From: Muraenolepis orangiensis
Lineage: Eukaryota; Chordata; Actinopteri; Gadiformes; Muraenolepididae
Assembly (NCBI GenBank): GCA_027704905.1
Contig: CM051020.1
Coordinates: 7,207,835 to 7,271,834, forward strand
Reading direction: 5' to 3'
DNA: 64,000 nucleotides
Under the pieces are notes generated by a model, which was given only the letters and a program-made list of their open reading frames with translations, searched no databases and had not been told where the DNA came from. Positions 10,139 through 23,304 of this stretch are shown in pieces; position 1 is the first letter of the stretch, and each line of letters starts with the position of its first letter. The translations under genes were made by a program, and so were the position numbers.

Positions 10139-11016
10139 CTCAAGTCAAGTCAAGTTTATTGTCAAGTATAAAGCAGTAAGTGAAAATCTTATGTGTAATA
10201 CCCGACGACAGACAGCAGTTATAAAAATAAGATAAGATTCAATAAAAACAAAACTGTATAAAGTTAAATATATAAAATAAAAATGCAATTTATAAAATGC
10301 AATATATCGGCACAGAAAAAGAGCAATATGTATATATGAATCAATGTAATAAAATATACATTGTTATATGCTATACGCCCTTATTCAGCAGCCTGATGGC
10401 CTGACTGCGGAAGCTATCTCTAATGTCTATTTGTACGGCACTTGATACTGCGGTATCGCTTGCCTGGCGGTAAAAGTGAATACAGTTCGTGGCTGGGGTG
10501 GGCAATGTCTTTTATGATGCATTTGGCCTTGGCCAGGCACCGCTGGTTGTATATATCCAGGAGGGAGGGGAGCTCACCTCCAACGATATACTGGGCCGTC
10601 CGCACCACCCTTTGATGCGCTCTGCGCTCGAGTGCGGTGCAGTTCCCGTACCAGGCGGTGATACACCCTGTAAGAACACTCTCAATGGTGCCGGTTTAGA
10701 ATGTTCTCAGGCCCATGCTGAATTTCCTCAGACGCCTGAGGAAATACAGGCGTTGTTGGGCCCTTTTCACCAGGTGTGTGGTGTGCGTGGACCATGTGAG
10801 GTCCTCGGAGATGTGCACGCTGAGGAACTTGAAGCTGCTGACCCTCTCTACTGCAACACCGTCGATGGAGATAGGGGCGTGCTCTCCTCTCTGCTTCCTG
10901 TAGTCCACGATCAGCTCCTTGGTCTTCTTGATGTTGAGGGCGAGGCTGTTCTCCTGGCACCACTGCTCCAGCGATCCAACCTCCTCCCTGTAGGCTGTCT
11001 CGCCTGTTCTGTTCAC
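10139..11016 (-). pseudogene. Rex1/L2-like LINE 3' end with RT C-terminal part
   Basis: A minus-strand LINE fragment. The frame at 10,696-11,016 reads EVGSLEQWCQENSLALNIKK, then FKFLSVHISEDLTW and QQRLYFLRRLRKF: the RT region after the catalytic FADD motif. After frameshifts the C-terminal part continues in 10,420-10,608 (TAQYIVGGELPSLLDIY and KRYRSIKCRTNR). The 3' UTR (10,139-10,400) ends in the pentamer repeat AAGTCAAGTCAAGTTTATTG. It is nearly identical in design to the longer copy at 60,069-62,990. It is 5'-truncated and inactive. Confidence 0.82.
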
Positions 11017-11175
11017 TCTGTTCTGCTTTTGGGTTTCACTTGCACTATCTGGAAGATGGAGACGAATTCCCTGAAATGATCTTTGGAGAATGTAGGTGCG
11101 TGGATACTATACATAAAGTCATTAAAACTGGCGCAATTCAGAGGCTAGCTAACCCAAATGCTGTCCATTGTCTGA

Positions 11176-11410
11176 CCATTATGGGGCTGGCTCAGGAGGT
11201 GAAGCTGGTTGTTCGGCGACCGGAAGGCGACCAGAAGGTTGCTGGTTTGATCCCCCGGCTCCTCCTATAGCCAGGTCTGTCCCTAAGCAAGGCACCTAAC
11301 GTTAAGTGCTCTTGGAGAGCTTGCTGTCTGCATGGCTGTCACCACCGTCAGTTTGTGAATGAATGTGAGGCAATACTTGTTATGGGTAAAAGCGTACCGG
11401 CAGATCCCAT
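11176..11410 (+). repeat. tRNA-derived SINE, plus strand
   Basis: tRNA-like head with A-box GGCTCAGGAGGTGAAGC and B-box GGTTTGATCCC, then a body with CTAAGCAAGGCACCTAACG and GAATGAATGTGAGGCAATAC. RNA polymerase III internal promoter boxes are visible but somewhat decayed. It lies just upstream of the minus-strand LINE's 5' side. Confidence 0.65.
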
Positions 11411-11621
11411 ATTAATATTAAAGTAACATTAGAACTTAAATGAGCAGTAGTTTTGGTCATATGATTCTTTGCTCAGTTCTCGCTCCTCCAAATGTCCCAA
11501 TGTATTGTATGTCAAATACAATAGGTTTGAAAAAGAAAAGGTTTCAAATTAAAGAAGAACTAAATTAACTCAATTTAGACCTGCAGATAATTGTCTTCAG
11601 TGCCCGAGAGTAATGCCCACC

Positions 11622-11642
11622 CTGTGTGTGTGTGTGTGTGTC

Positions 11643-11697
<55 letters not shown>
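11622..11697 (+). repeat. (GT)n(CT)n compound microsatellite
   Basis: About 20 bp of GT followed by about 55 bp of CT. The flanks (11,411-11,620 and 11,700-12,000) hold no recognised feature. Confidence 0.9.
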
Positions 11698-11699
<2 letters not shown>

Positions 11700-12000
11700 T
11701 AGTTTTCTTTCTTTTTTGCTACATTGGCATGATGGATGTGTTCTGGCATAATCGTTTCTCTCTTGATTTGTGGAAAAATAAATAAATGTAATGAAAATAG
11801 GGAAAAATGAAGCAGATAGACTAACTGGTTGCAATGCTGGATGTGAATATGCAGACTAGGAATTAATATGCAGCACCTCTGATGCATATTCTCCAATATG
11901 TAATAGCAATGAGATGTTAAAGATCTAGATGCATCAATACATAGGAAGGCAGAAGCCATTAGAGAGCGAGGCATGCATACATAGGGATATAGAGAGGTAC

Positions 12001-12091
<91 letters not shown>

Positions 12092-12108
12092 AAGAAAAAA
12101 AGAAAAAA

Positions 12109-12184
<76 letters not shown>
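12001..12184 (+). repeat. (GA)n array with A-rich interruption
   Basis: Two GA blocks of about 80 bp each, separated by (AAAAAAAG)n-like sequence at 12,086-12,110. A further CT array lies at 12,371-12,425. 12,430-12,912 holds no recognised feature. Confidence 0.95.
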
Positions 12185-12190
<6 letters not shown>

Positions 12191-12368
12191 TAACTGAAAC
12201 ACATTATATCAAATCAGTTATTTTGTCAGTTTACATAAAATATCCAACCCAGCGGATACAGCTGTGGGTTACGCCTATAGGAGCTGTCATTGATCAATTA
12301 TTAACACTATTGTTTGTATCCAGCCATGGGGTTTGGTTTGGTTTTTAAGGTTTATTGATTTTTTTTGA

Positions 12369-12424
<56 letters not shown>

Positions 12425-12912
12425 CTCTCTCAGTGAGAAGGTCATCTATCTAGAACATTGGAGCTCTCTATTATCACAAGACAGGCTATAGATCATGTGT
12501 CCCTTTTCACCTAGTGAGGTGCCTTTGTTTTCTTCCGTTGTTTTGCCAAAGGAAGATTTTCTTTTAAACGATATATCCTGCGGGTGAAAATGTCAAATTT
12601 CAATTTAAACCCTGAATTCAAGTCCACTTGAATACTGAATTCACTGACTGTCGGAATGTGTTGCTGTTTTGCTTTTAAGTTTATTTTACCATTTCTTCTA
12701 CTCCTTTGTACTGCACTTTCTCCCTTTTCTTTTCCTACCTGAATAATTGAACATGAGATCTTTTCAGGTTGCCGGTTCAATCACCCCGAGCTGATCCTCA
12801 CAACACAAAACAACAACAGTCAAAGTCAAGAGGTCCTACACACCGACCTTGAGTCTCATCAACTGCCTGTCTACACCTGGTGAAATGCTCTTTGTTCCCT
12901 GTGCAGATGCAC

Positions 12913-12947
12913 ACGTGTGCAAGTGTGTATGTGTGTGGGTTTGTGTG

Positions 12948-12987
<40 letters not shown>

Positions 12988-13128
12988 CGCACACGTGTGC
13001 AAGTGTGTGTGGGGAGGGAATGGGGAGTAAGCGTTCCTATGTACTTGTTACAAATGGCAAATAAGAATGTTGTATCTTTTATGTTGTATCTTGTGTGTGT
13101 GTGTGTGTGTGTGCGCACGTGTGCAAGT

Positions 13129-13164
<36 letters not shown>

Positions 13165-13223
13165 ACGTGTACAAGTGTGTATGTGTGTGTGTGTGTGTGT
13201 ATGTGTGTTTGTGTGTATATCTG

Positions 13224-13257
<34 letters not shown>

Positions 13258-13445
13258 GTGTGTGCGCACGTGTGCAAGTGTGTATGTGTGTGTGTGTGTG
13301 TGTGTGTATGTGTGTTTGTGTGTATATCTGGTGTGTGTGTGTGTGTGTGTGTGCACGTGTGCAAGTGTGTATGTGTGTGTGTGTGTGTGTGTGTATGTGT
13401 GTTTGTGTGTATATCTGGTGTGTGTGTGTGTGTGTGTGTGTGTGA
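12913..13445 (+). repeat. Compound GT array with higher-order units
   Basis: Over 500 bp dominated by GT. Embedded units recur: GCGCACGTGTGCAAGTGTG near 12,988, 13,112 and 13,263 (variants near 13,160 and 13,352) and GTATATCTGGTGTG near 13,215, 13,322 and 13,410. They give a period of roughly 90-105 bp in the second half. A LINE 3' tail (13,012-13,090) sits inside it. Confidence 0.9.
13012..13092 (+). repeat. LINE 3' tail inside GT array
   Basis: GGAATGGGGAGTAAGCGTTC, then ACTTGTTACAAATGGCAAAT and TTGTATCTTTTATGTTG match the 3' end of the LINE remnant at 55,437-55,740. The TTGTATCTT terminal repeat runs straight into GT dinucleotides. Confidence 0.65.
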
Positions 13446-13525
13446 GTCAAAGGCATAAATGGGCATTCATTGTGAACAGTTGTTTTAGGTGGTCTGTGAG
13501 ATTTGCGACGTTGTCTCTCCACATA

Positions 13526-13526
<1 letters not shown>

Positions 13527-13566
<40 letters not shown>

Positions 13567-13567
13567 C

Positions 13568-13606
<39 letters not shown>
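13527..13606 (+). repeat. (TA)n microsatellite
   Basis: Two TA blocks separated by ATCTATG. The outer CATAGA and inner TCTATG make the first block an inverted repeat. 13,610-14,180 shows no recognised feature. Confidence 0.9.
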
Positions 13607-13609
<3 letters not shown>

Positions 13610-14182
13610 ATTTACTTAATTTTTATCCTTCTAGCCAAATCCAATTATGTTGGTTGGCAGGCATGCGTATTTGATTTTAGTATCACTAATACTAAATTAA
13701 ATATGGTATAGCATTTTTTTTAATTATTAATTGTATTACTTGTTTGATCCCGGTAAGTACGCTGCTGCGATACCGCCGTTCCAATTCTAGACAGAGCTTT
13801 AAAAAAATGATCATTTATCCATGGTACTTCATGTGAGCCTCGGTTGCTCACAATAATTCTGTATTCTAAGAGTTGGCGGAACACTCAAAACAAAGCAAAA
13901 GCGGGGACAAAATATAGTAAAAAGGTTGTTACAACAGTAACGGCACTAATGACTTTGCCAAAAGCGCTGCGGACGCCAAACAAGGAGACTAGCTTAGAGA
14001 AAATGAGAAAAGTAATTTCCCGTCTCTCTCTGCTTTGTCCACTGATTGGAAGCACGTTCCTCAACCGTGTCCACGAGGCAAGAAACTAGCAGGACGCGTT
14101 TCCTTATCCCAAAGAGGCCACTTTGGTCAAGTAGAGCTGCTTGTAAGTAGCCTATGGAGGCTATACTCTGAAATATATTAAT

Positions 14183-14184
14183 TA

Positions 14185-14215
<31 letters not shown>

Positions 14216-14236
14216 CACATATATATATATATATAC
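14183..14236 (+). repeat. (TA)n microsatellite at LINE 5' junction
   Basis: TA repeats with GTATA/CACATA interruptions. The LINE coding fragment begins immediately after them. Confidence 0.9.
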
Positions 14237-14726
14237 AAGGCTGTGTGCTGAGCCCTCTCCTCTACTCCCTCTTTACCCACGACTGCACGTGGTTTGAGCT
14301 GGCGCAAACGCCCCCATCCTCATCAACGGAGCGTTGATGAGTGTCTCCAGCTTAAAATTCCTGGGGAACCACATCTCTGAGGACCTCTCCTGGTCCCTCA
14401 ATACTGCCTCACTGGTAAAGAAGGCTCACCAGCGTCTCTTCTTCCTGAGGAGACTGAGAAAAGCCCACCTGTCACCTCAGATTCTGGTGAACTTTTACCG
14501 GTGTGCCATTGAAAGCATCCTCACCAACTGCATCACAGTGTGGTACAGCAACTGTACTGTTTCCGACCGGAAAGCACTGCAGAGGGTGGTGAAAACCGCC
14601 CAACGCATCGTTGGACTACCCCTCCCTGCAATAAACACTACCCATCACAAACGGTGTCTGAGGAGGGCACAAAAAATAGTTGATGACCCCTCTCACCCCA
14701 ACCATGGACTGTTTGAACTCCTCTAA
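14237..14726 (+). pseudogene. LINE RT remnant lacking catalytic FADD
   Basis: Translation starts QGCVLSPLLYSLFTHDC (RT motif B region) and then, without the catalytic FADD segment, jumps to MSVSSLKFLGNHISEDLSWS, VKKAHQRLFFLRRLRK and RVVKTAQRIVGLPLPAI, ending in HPNHGLFELL. The catalytic aspartates are deleted and a frame change separates the two parts, so the enzyme cannot be active. Confidence 0.78.
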
Positions 14727-14811
14727 TAGAAACCTCTGTTCCAAGTCAAGCAGGCTTAGGAAGGCCTCAGTTGTCATCTCCCTGAACTCTGCACCACGAA
14801 GAAAGCAACCA

Positions 14812-14960
14812 CCCTCCTCCCCCCCCCCCCCTGCTGGTGCCCCCCCCCTGCTGCTGCACGCCCCCCTGCTGGTGCCCCCCCCCCCTGCTGCTGCACGCCC
14901 CCCTGCTGGTGCCCCCCCCCCCTGCTGCTGCACGCCCCCCTGCTGCCCCCGCCCCTGCCC
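14812..14960 (+). repeat. C-rich minisatellite
   Basis: About 3.5 units of roughly 44 bp built from CCCCCCTGCTGGTGCCCCCC and TGCTGCTGCACG. It lies in the LINE's 3' region. The homopolymer lengths vary between units. Confidence 0.9.
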
Positions 14961-15496
14961 CACACCTCTGCTCAACACCTATAATAATCACCACCAATGT
15001 CTCTGACTAACTGTAAAAAAAATAAAACTGTATCACAACTAGCTTCCTCTCTATACTTTACATATTTATTACTAAGATACCTGTTTACTGTACCTGCCAT
15101 ATATATTTAAATATGTTGATAGAACTGCTCCTACTCCTGTGTATACATATACATTTATATATGCCGTACATTTATATATGCTCACTTATATATATACATT
15201 TATATTTATATATTTTTTATCCTGCTTTCAATAATTGCATACCCCTGATTACTACCTGTTAAATACTCACTTACCGGTGTATACATATACCTGTTATTAT
15301 GCTGCTCATATCCCATTTAATACCTAGACTGTCTTTTAACCTGTTTATTTAAACTGTAAATTATATTATATTACCTTGCTACACTGCAACACTGCTATTA
15401 CTGCAACATTTCCACTCTGGTTCGATGCTCAATTATTTTCGCTGTACTGTACTTGTGCTGTACAATGGCAATACATTTTAATCGAATCTAATCTAA

Positions 15497-15518
15497 TATA
15501 TATATATATATATATATA
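15497..15518 (+). repeat. (TA)n microsatellite
   Basis: Short TA run directly downstream of the LINE end. Confidence 0.85.
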
Positions 15519-15804
15519 GTGCAATCTCTCTTATACATCTCAATATTAATTAGTTCTCTTATGCTGTTAATGGCTATATCAGTCCATCGGTCAGTATTTT
15601 AAATACCGTTAAATACTGTTGAAAAACATTGAATAGAGTTACTTTTTTTTGTTGGGGATGCAAATAACATAATGAGGTTACTCCTACTGAAGAAACCAAC
15701 CCAAACCCCTATCCCCCTCTCTCTGCAATGCAGAATAATCCATCCTATGACCAGCCTATTTTATCTTTTTGCATATGCACAACATTTGTTGTGCTTCTTC
15801 TTCT

Positions 15805-15818
15805 GCCACCAGGGGGAA
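15805..15818 (+). promoter_or_regulatory. CTCF-like motif
   Basis: GCCACCAGGGGGAA resembles the CTCF core. Similar motifs appear at about 20,857 (minus orientation) and about 54,740. A motif match by eye only; chance occurrence is possible. Confidence 0.2.
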
Positions 15819-15887
15819 CGTTCGGTGTGGACAGACACAAGGAGATTAGTTTTCCCTGGCATAACTAGAACATTCCTTGTCTACACG

Positions 15888-15890
<3 letters not shown>

Positions 15891-15930
<40 letters not shown>

Positions 15931-15936
15931 GTGTGT

Positions 15937-16014
<78 letters not shown>

Positions 16015-16017
16015 GTG

Positions 16018-16074
<57 letters not shown>

Positions 16075-16077
16075 TTG
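15891..16077 (+). repeat. (GT)n microsatellite
   Basis: About 187 bp of GT with a few GC and AT interruptions. Confidence 0.95.
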
Positions 16078-16079
16078 TG

Positions 16080-19050
16080 TTTCTTTTTCCACAGGAATCC
16101 GAGCAAGCGCTGGATTATGCACACGATGCTGTGGGGAAAAATAGAAAAAAACAACGCCAGTCAGACAAGGTAACCCCAGAGAACGCAGCTGTGGTGTGGA
16201 GATATGGAGATCAGGGAGGCCATCCATGACCAGGAGCGTCCCCCCCTTGCCTCCCCTCCCCTCCCATCTCCTTCACCACCTCCTCCTCCAACACAATCCC
16301 TCTTTCATACCTCCATCTCTCTCGTCACCCCAGGACAAAACTGCTGCCACAATGCAGATTTCGAAGAATTCCACAATTTATATGATTTGTCCCAAATGGA
16401 GTTTGTGCCATTAGTATGCATATTTGCACTCGAGAAACGAGTAGGACCAAAAAGCGATGGCTCAGATCCGACTCTGTGAGGCCTGAATCGTCCTCTTAAC
16501 ACAGGACAGAGGAAGCCAGGTAGAAGATAATAGTGGACACTATAAAGGTAAAAAAAAACTAATGAAAAGGAAAATACTGTGGTCAAGTTTGCCAAAGGCT
16601 TTATGTAATCCTATTACAAAAGGAAATCCTCCTCAGTCGAAGTATCACGAGTGAACGAGTGAATCAATACACACACGACACAAGTGTTCAGGCAAAGGCA
16701 AAAGTGTGATTGACGTAGAAACTGACTTGGAAACACACTGGTCAACAGAGGAGTTAAACGGTGACCGTGTCGGACAAATCACAAAACATTCAGAGAGGAG
16801 CTTGCTATGAATACCAGTATTGAATATATATGAAGGGTATTGGTACACTTTGGTAATGGCCAGGCAGTCTCCCCTTTCAAGCTGAGGGACTGTGATAAGA
16901 ATTGTATTCCTGCCTCGAAATACATCCTGACGCTCTTCATGGCATTTCACTATTGTATTGGTGTCAAGCAACAGCATAACGACCGAAATACGACGACAGC
17001 ATTGTCGGGGACGGCTGAGCAGGGCTGGCATGACAGTTTCCAGACAGGGAGATTCAATCAATAGAGATTAAATCAACTGAAACCAACTGGCAACAGTCGT
17101 CCAATCAGATCAAACGTAATGACAAGTCATCCAATAATCTGACATTGATTGACAACAGTCATCCAATGAAGTCAAACCTCTTGCTCCGACCATACAATAC
17201 GCCGACCGTCGAAACCGGCGAGCCGAAACCGACCAATGCGCTGACATCGACCGACAATCGCCCACCAGTGACCCGCCGGCGACTGACAGCAGTCGAAACC
17301 GAAAGCGGTTGCGCAACTGCTACGCAGAGATAATAAAACCTCCCCGCTCACCTCCTTTGCCTTCTTTCTTCCTGTTATTTTGTTCCCGGCGCGTTTGAGC
17401 GATTGCTCCCCTATGATGCCGCCCTGAAACTGTGTCAGTGCACGTCAAAGCAACTCTACCAGACGCCGCCCTAGTTCCGTGACAAGACAAGGCAAGGGAG
17501 CGTGGCTCTCTTCAGAAACAATGACACGCCGCAGAGCCTGCTCTCGCAAAGCATTCTTTATTTATTTCTGTGTTCAGCGGCTGCGGCCTGCGTGTGACTC
17601 CTTTAAGTTGCTCACTCACGGCACTACAAACGCTGCAGCCTTTCAGTTGTTATTTCTCCAAGAGAAGATCAAGATGGGTTTCCCCTCTCCTCATCCATGG
17701 AAGTCAGGCTCTTCCTTGTTTTGTTGTATTTCTTAAATCCGTTGGCTAGCTAGTTTAGCCTCATAATCATTTGGCGGGCCAGAGCGCGAGAGAGACAGCG
17801 TGTCAAACGGACAGCACTGGGAGATGCTAAAAAAGTTCTGGGAGAACTTACGAAGTAAGCTAAATCAAGAGAAGGTGGTTGCCTCATGAACCTGCATCCG
17901 AGGTTGTTTTCTTCCCCCGGAAAAACACCTTCACCCCGATTCACCCCGTATTAGTCTTGTTGGGAAACCTATTTATTCTGTGAAGTCTGCCCCAGCCCCT
18001 CTCTCCCTCCCCACACCTCTCCCCTGCTGGTTACTGTAACACTCTGCGGAAAATTGATGAGTCTGCATTCAGCATGCGTACGGGCAAGGTAGATTATTGT
18101 CGACCGCGGTGCAAACCAAGGGCACTCGATTCTCAGATTCTGCCGCTGAAGCATGTTCTGCCCAAGTCGATACACGTTGACGTGTTAAACAAAATGAATA
18201 TAGGGGGGGAAAAAACACGGCATTTAAGGGAAATGGTCACAGTGTGGACTTTGAGACCATTACGTACCGTTAAAAAAAAGATACAGATGGGGGGGTCTGG
18301 TCGTTCGGCTGTGGACAACGGGGACAGAACCACGCACAGAACGTCCTTCTCACTCTCAATATCATATTAGATCTCCTAATTATCCAAAAGTCATCTGAAG
18401 ACGAGAGAAGGATCACAGACATCATGAGCTGGTGTGCAATGACGTCCCCTCTCTGTTTAGATCAGTGTGACACATTTTATTTAATTCAAATTAAGTTTCC
18501 TAAGAAAGCACACGCAGATAGCAATGTATTGAGGTTAAGGCTGAGGCAATGCTTAACATTTCCTGTGATGTCTGTCATGGAAAGATGAATTGGTTTCCCC
18601 TCAACGGAGAACGTTTGTCTGATTTATTTGATCTGTTGTCTTTTTTGTAATATTCTTTCACATAAGCACGGATAAAGCGTGTGCCTAGAAAGCAAAGGAG
18701 AAACAAAACAAATACAAAGAGATGAATGGCAACACTCTCTGTTATATAATATATAATATATGCGCTATTATTATCATTAATTAATTAATATCATCAATAA
18801 TTAATATATACAATTACCATGGCGTAATTATAATGATTATTACCAACACGGAAAGTTAATGTGGATGTTTTTTGTATTGTAATTGAGCAGGCACTTTTAT
18901 CCAAACGATTTCCTCTATAACTATACTATACCTGCCTCCTTGGTTATTCAGAGAGTGTGGATAAGACAGACAAGAATGCTACAGTACACATTGCAGGATT
19001 ATCCGAGACCTTTAAAGTGAGTGAATAAATTGAGACACACCATATAAATA
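16080..19050. other. No recognised gene; mostly unique sequence
   Basis: No coding frame or transposon end is convincing. Around 17,090-17,175 a short theme (CAGTCATCCAATGA and CAGTCGTCCAATCA) recurs imperfectly. The GC content rises at 17,200-17,300 without a credible exon. Confidence 0.35.
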
Positions 19051-19051
19051 T

Positions 19052-19100
19052 ACAGTATATATATATATTGTATATATATATATATATATATATATAGTAT
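19052..19100 (+). repeat. (TA)n microsatellite
   Basis: TA repeats with a GTATATAT interruption. Confidence 0.85.
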
Positions 19101-19553
19101 ATAGTTAGTATTGAGAGACACGTTTGGTTGAACCAAACGCCCCAGGGATAGAGCACCAAGTGAATTGGAATGATTCATTGAATGGTTGAGTGATTGTCTT
19201 AAGTGATTGATTGATCGACATCTCGCCGGAAGCCTGAGACTAAGCCCCAGGTGCTGGACACAAAATGGCTGCCAACATGACAACAACAAACCCATTTAGC
19301 AACAACAAGGCAACTCGGCATCTCTACCCTCGTTTTACATCCCAAACAAGACACGTCTTAGGTCCTTCCTCTTCTGTTAAATCCAAGTAAGACACACAAG
19401 AGAAAACAACTAGAAATAAAGTTTTCATGTAAATGCTATGGTCCTCCTCATTGGTCACCACGGGTAACCATTATAAACAATGAATAATTAACACGTGGCA
19501 ACAATTCGGTGCATGGCCAATTGCAGTGATGTAGCTAATGAGATGCCGGTAAT

Positions 19554-19554
<1 letters not shown>

Positions 19555-19628
<74 letters not shown>
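19555..19628 (+). repeat. (GT)n microsatellite
   Basis: About 74 bp of uninterrupted GT. Confidence 0.95.
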
Positions 19629-19631
<3 letters not shown>

Positions 19632-19887
19632 GTCCCACAGGTGTTGTAAAAGATGGGCCAGGGCTAGCAGAAGACCAGCCAGGAAATTGACCGGCCCCGG
19701 GCACTGTACACTGAGTTGTGATTGGTCTAACGGAGATGCATACATCACCTGTGTGCGCTAAATATGCCAATAAAAATGCCATGTGTCCGTGGTGACGGTA
19801 ATGTCAGTTTTATTGTTGTTGATTTGATGGGTTTATTTCAGGATTTCTTTGTTTCAGGGTTTGTAAACATTAAATATATTTGAATAT

Positions 19888-19889
<2 letters not shown>

Positions 19890-19953
<64 letters not shown>
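19890..19953 (+). repeat. (GT)n microsatellite
   Basis: About 64 bp of GT with one ATAT interruption. Confidence 0.95.
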
Positions 19954-20099
19954 ATTTTGTCACAAGCTGTGCACAAAAATGCTTTGATGTTTTGAATACA
20001 ATTATTATTTATGCAAAGACAAAACATACAGGAAAGAACCTTCATTTCTGCTTTGTTTAATGCCACTAGTATATGTGTGCTCATTGGGCAACTATCACA

Positions 20100-20152
20100 C
20101 TGTCCATCCCTGGAAGGAGGGATAAGGGATCCATTAGTCCAGGGATGGACAG
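20100..20152. repeat. 15-bp inverted repeat
   Basis: CTGTCCATCCCTGGA (20100-20114) is perfectly inverted at 20138-20152, with a 23-nt spacer. It could be a short MITE-like hairpin or chance. A second, 11-bp inverted repeat (GACTGCTTCTC) lies at 20373-20410. Confidence 0.55.
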
Positions 20153-20657
20153 GAGTGTTTAGAGTTAAAGGCTATCATCATATGTGGGGGCCTTTGAAAC
20201 TGTAACTGTCTATAAGGGCAATACCAATCAAGTTGACTTCACAAGTTAATTAAAAACAAGTCAGAATATCTGGAGCCACTGTGCTAATGTTACACATGTA
20301 CAGAGGTGTTGTCAGTGTTGCATCTCAAAAACAACAAAGACAATTATGAAAATGATTTCACCTGAATCCACTGACTGCTTCTCCGTCGCATGGCGATCAG
20401 AGAAGCAGTCTCGCTGTAATTAAAGATGCACATCTGAGTTTTGAATGTCACGTCGATCGTCCTCGCAGGTATAATGCAGAACTATATTTCAAAGGTGAGA
20501 GGCATTTTGTCTCAAACCCACAGTCGGATCGAGCCATGGATTCCGAACAAGGAGATTTGTTTCCAGATATCCGCTCTCGTTTTCTACCGCCACCCACAGC
20601 CAACCTTCCCTTCTTCCATGAATAACACTCATTGCTTCTGTATGTAACATTTAAACG

Positions 20658-20669
20658 CGTGTGTGTGTA

Positions 20670-20716
<47 letters not shown>

Positions 20717-20756
20717 GTGTGTGTGTGGTGTGGTGTGTGTGTGTGAGAGAGAGAGA
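20658..20756 (+). repeat. (GT)n(GA)n microsatellite
   Basis: GT array with GCGT interruptions, ending in a short GAGAGA run. Confidence 0.95.
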
Positions 20757-21013
20757 CAGAACGCAGAAGAGCAACCACACAATCATAGCTTTTGAATTAC
20801 TTACCTTCATCATTAACTAGAACAAGACACAACTAAGATAATTCCCAGGCACTACAGCACCCCCTGTGGTCAAAGACTAGACTGACCTGTAGCTTGACTA
20901 CACTGATTACTTAACAGGCTGCATCTGTGTCTGCAGTGCAAAGCAAACATTCCCTGGGTGCTGACTAAGCTGAGGCCCAGTATGACTTTCTTTATCTCAT
21001 CATATGTGTTTTT

Positions 21014-21130
<117 letters not shown>

Positions 21131-21639
21131 ACAACCCAAACGCCACCTTCCTCTCTGCTCTCTTCTTTCTTGGGACACATCGTTCAAGTTAAATGATGTA
21201 TTGATATTTCTGTTCCTCACAGGTGTAGCCTTGGTTCTGAAATCATTGTTCTGTGTAGCAAAATTATGATTTGTGTTACAATTAGATTTCTGTGTTTATG
21301 AAAACGTTTACCAAAATGGTTACAGTTAATTCGATATTCTTTCTTTTACCTGTTTTGTGTGTTGTATAATAATAATAATAATACATACACATATTACATT
21401 TGATTTGGTTGGAGCCTTTTTATTGGCACCCAAGGTCACCTTACTGTGGACAAAAATGCATAATTACTATTTAAATAGAGGAGATACAACACATGTGACA
21501 TGTTCAAACAGTAAAACAGCACAAGCAACACTTGGACAGCATACAAATACAGGGTATAATAAAAACCAGACAGGGTACGAAACAGTAGGAGGCAAACAGC
21601 AATAGGACATGTACAGTGCCAAAAACAGGGAACATATGA

Positions 21640-22740
<1,101 letters not shown>

Positions 22741-22744
22741 GGGC

Positions 22745-23226
22745 TGATGATGCTTGACCTGACCAGGTTGTGATGTCAGCCAGGCAAGCCAATTTTATCG
22801 TTGGTATGCTAAGCCACTGTTTAACGACGGTAAGATCGACGGTAGAAAATACCTCTGAAATACCCCTGAAAATACAAACATAGGCCCATGTTTTGTACAC
22901 GTCAACATTAGCATAGTAGCCATGCAAAGAGGAGCAATTTGGCTTCAATATATCAGGGTATACCCCCCACCCCCCCAACCACCACCACCACCACCTTATG
23001 CGTGAACCAGTGCCCAGGCTGGTTTGCACAAGTTAATGAGATCTCCGTTCGGATTCACTGTGGTTGTACCTGTCGTCGCCTCCAGGCTTCTATCTGATGC
23101 CGTGTATAAGTTGCTTTGAATAATGGTTGGCCCTCTCGTGGAGCACATCCCCTGGCTATGTTCACTCCAGTGAAGCCCGACATTGCTCATTATGCTGTAC
23201 TTATGATTTTAATTAGTAACGCTGTG

Positions 23227-23227
<1 letters not shown>
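22745..23227. other. No recognised feature
   Basis: Contains a C/CAC-rich stretch at 22,960-22,995 (CCCCCCAACCACCACCACCA). Nothing else is identified. Confidence 0.35.

Positions 23228-23303
<76 letters not shown>
23228..23303 (+). repeat. (CA)n microsatellite
   Basis: About 76 bp of CA dinucleotides. Confidence 0.95.

Positions 23304-23304
<1 letters not shown>

Larger units (their letters stand above)
14237..15490 (+). mobile_element. Rex1/L2-like LINE 3' fragment, plus strand
   Basis: RT remnant (14,237-14,726) followed by a 3' UTR that includes a C-rich minisatellite (14,812-14,960), TATATTTA-rich sequence and the end GGCAATACATTTTAATCGAA with ATCTAATCTAAT near 15,490. It is 5'-truncated and belongs to a different subfamily from the copies at 10 kb and 60 kb. 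Confidence 0.75.

Noticed and set aside
12880..13711. Long Cys/Val or His/Thr open frames in GT/CA arrays (also at 15.7-16.2, 19.5, 21, 22, 26.7, 28, 30.1, 33.6, 37.3 and 38.6 kb)
   Set aside because: They are read-through of dinucleotide repeats, with no start context, domain or splice support.
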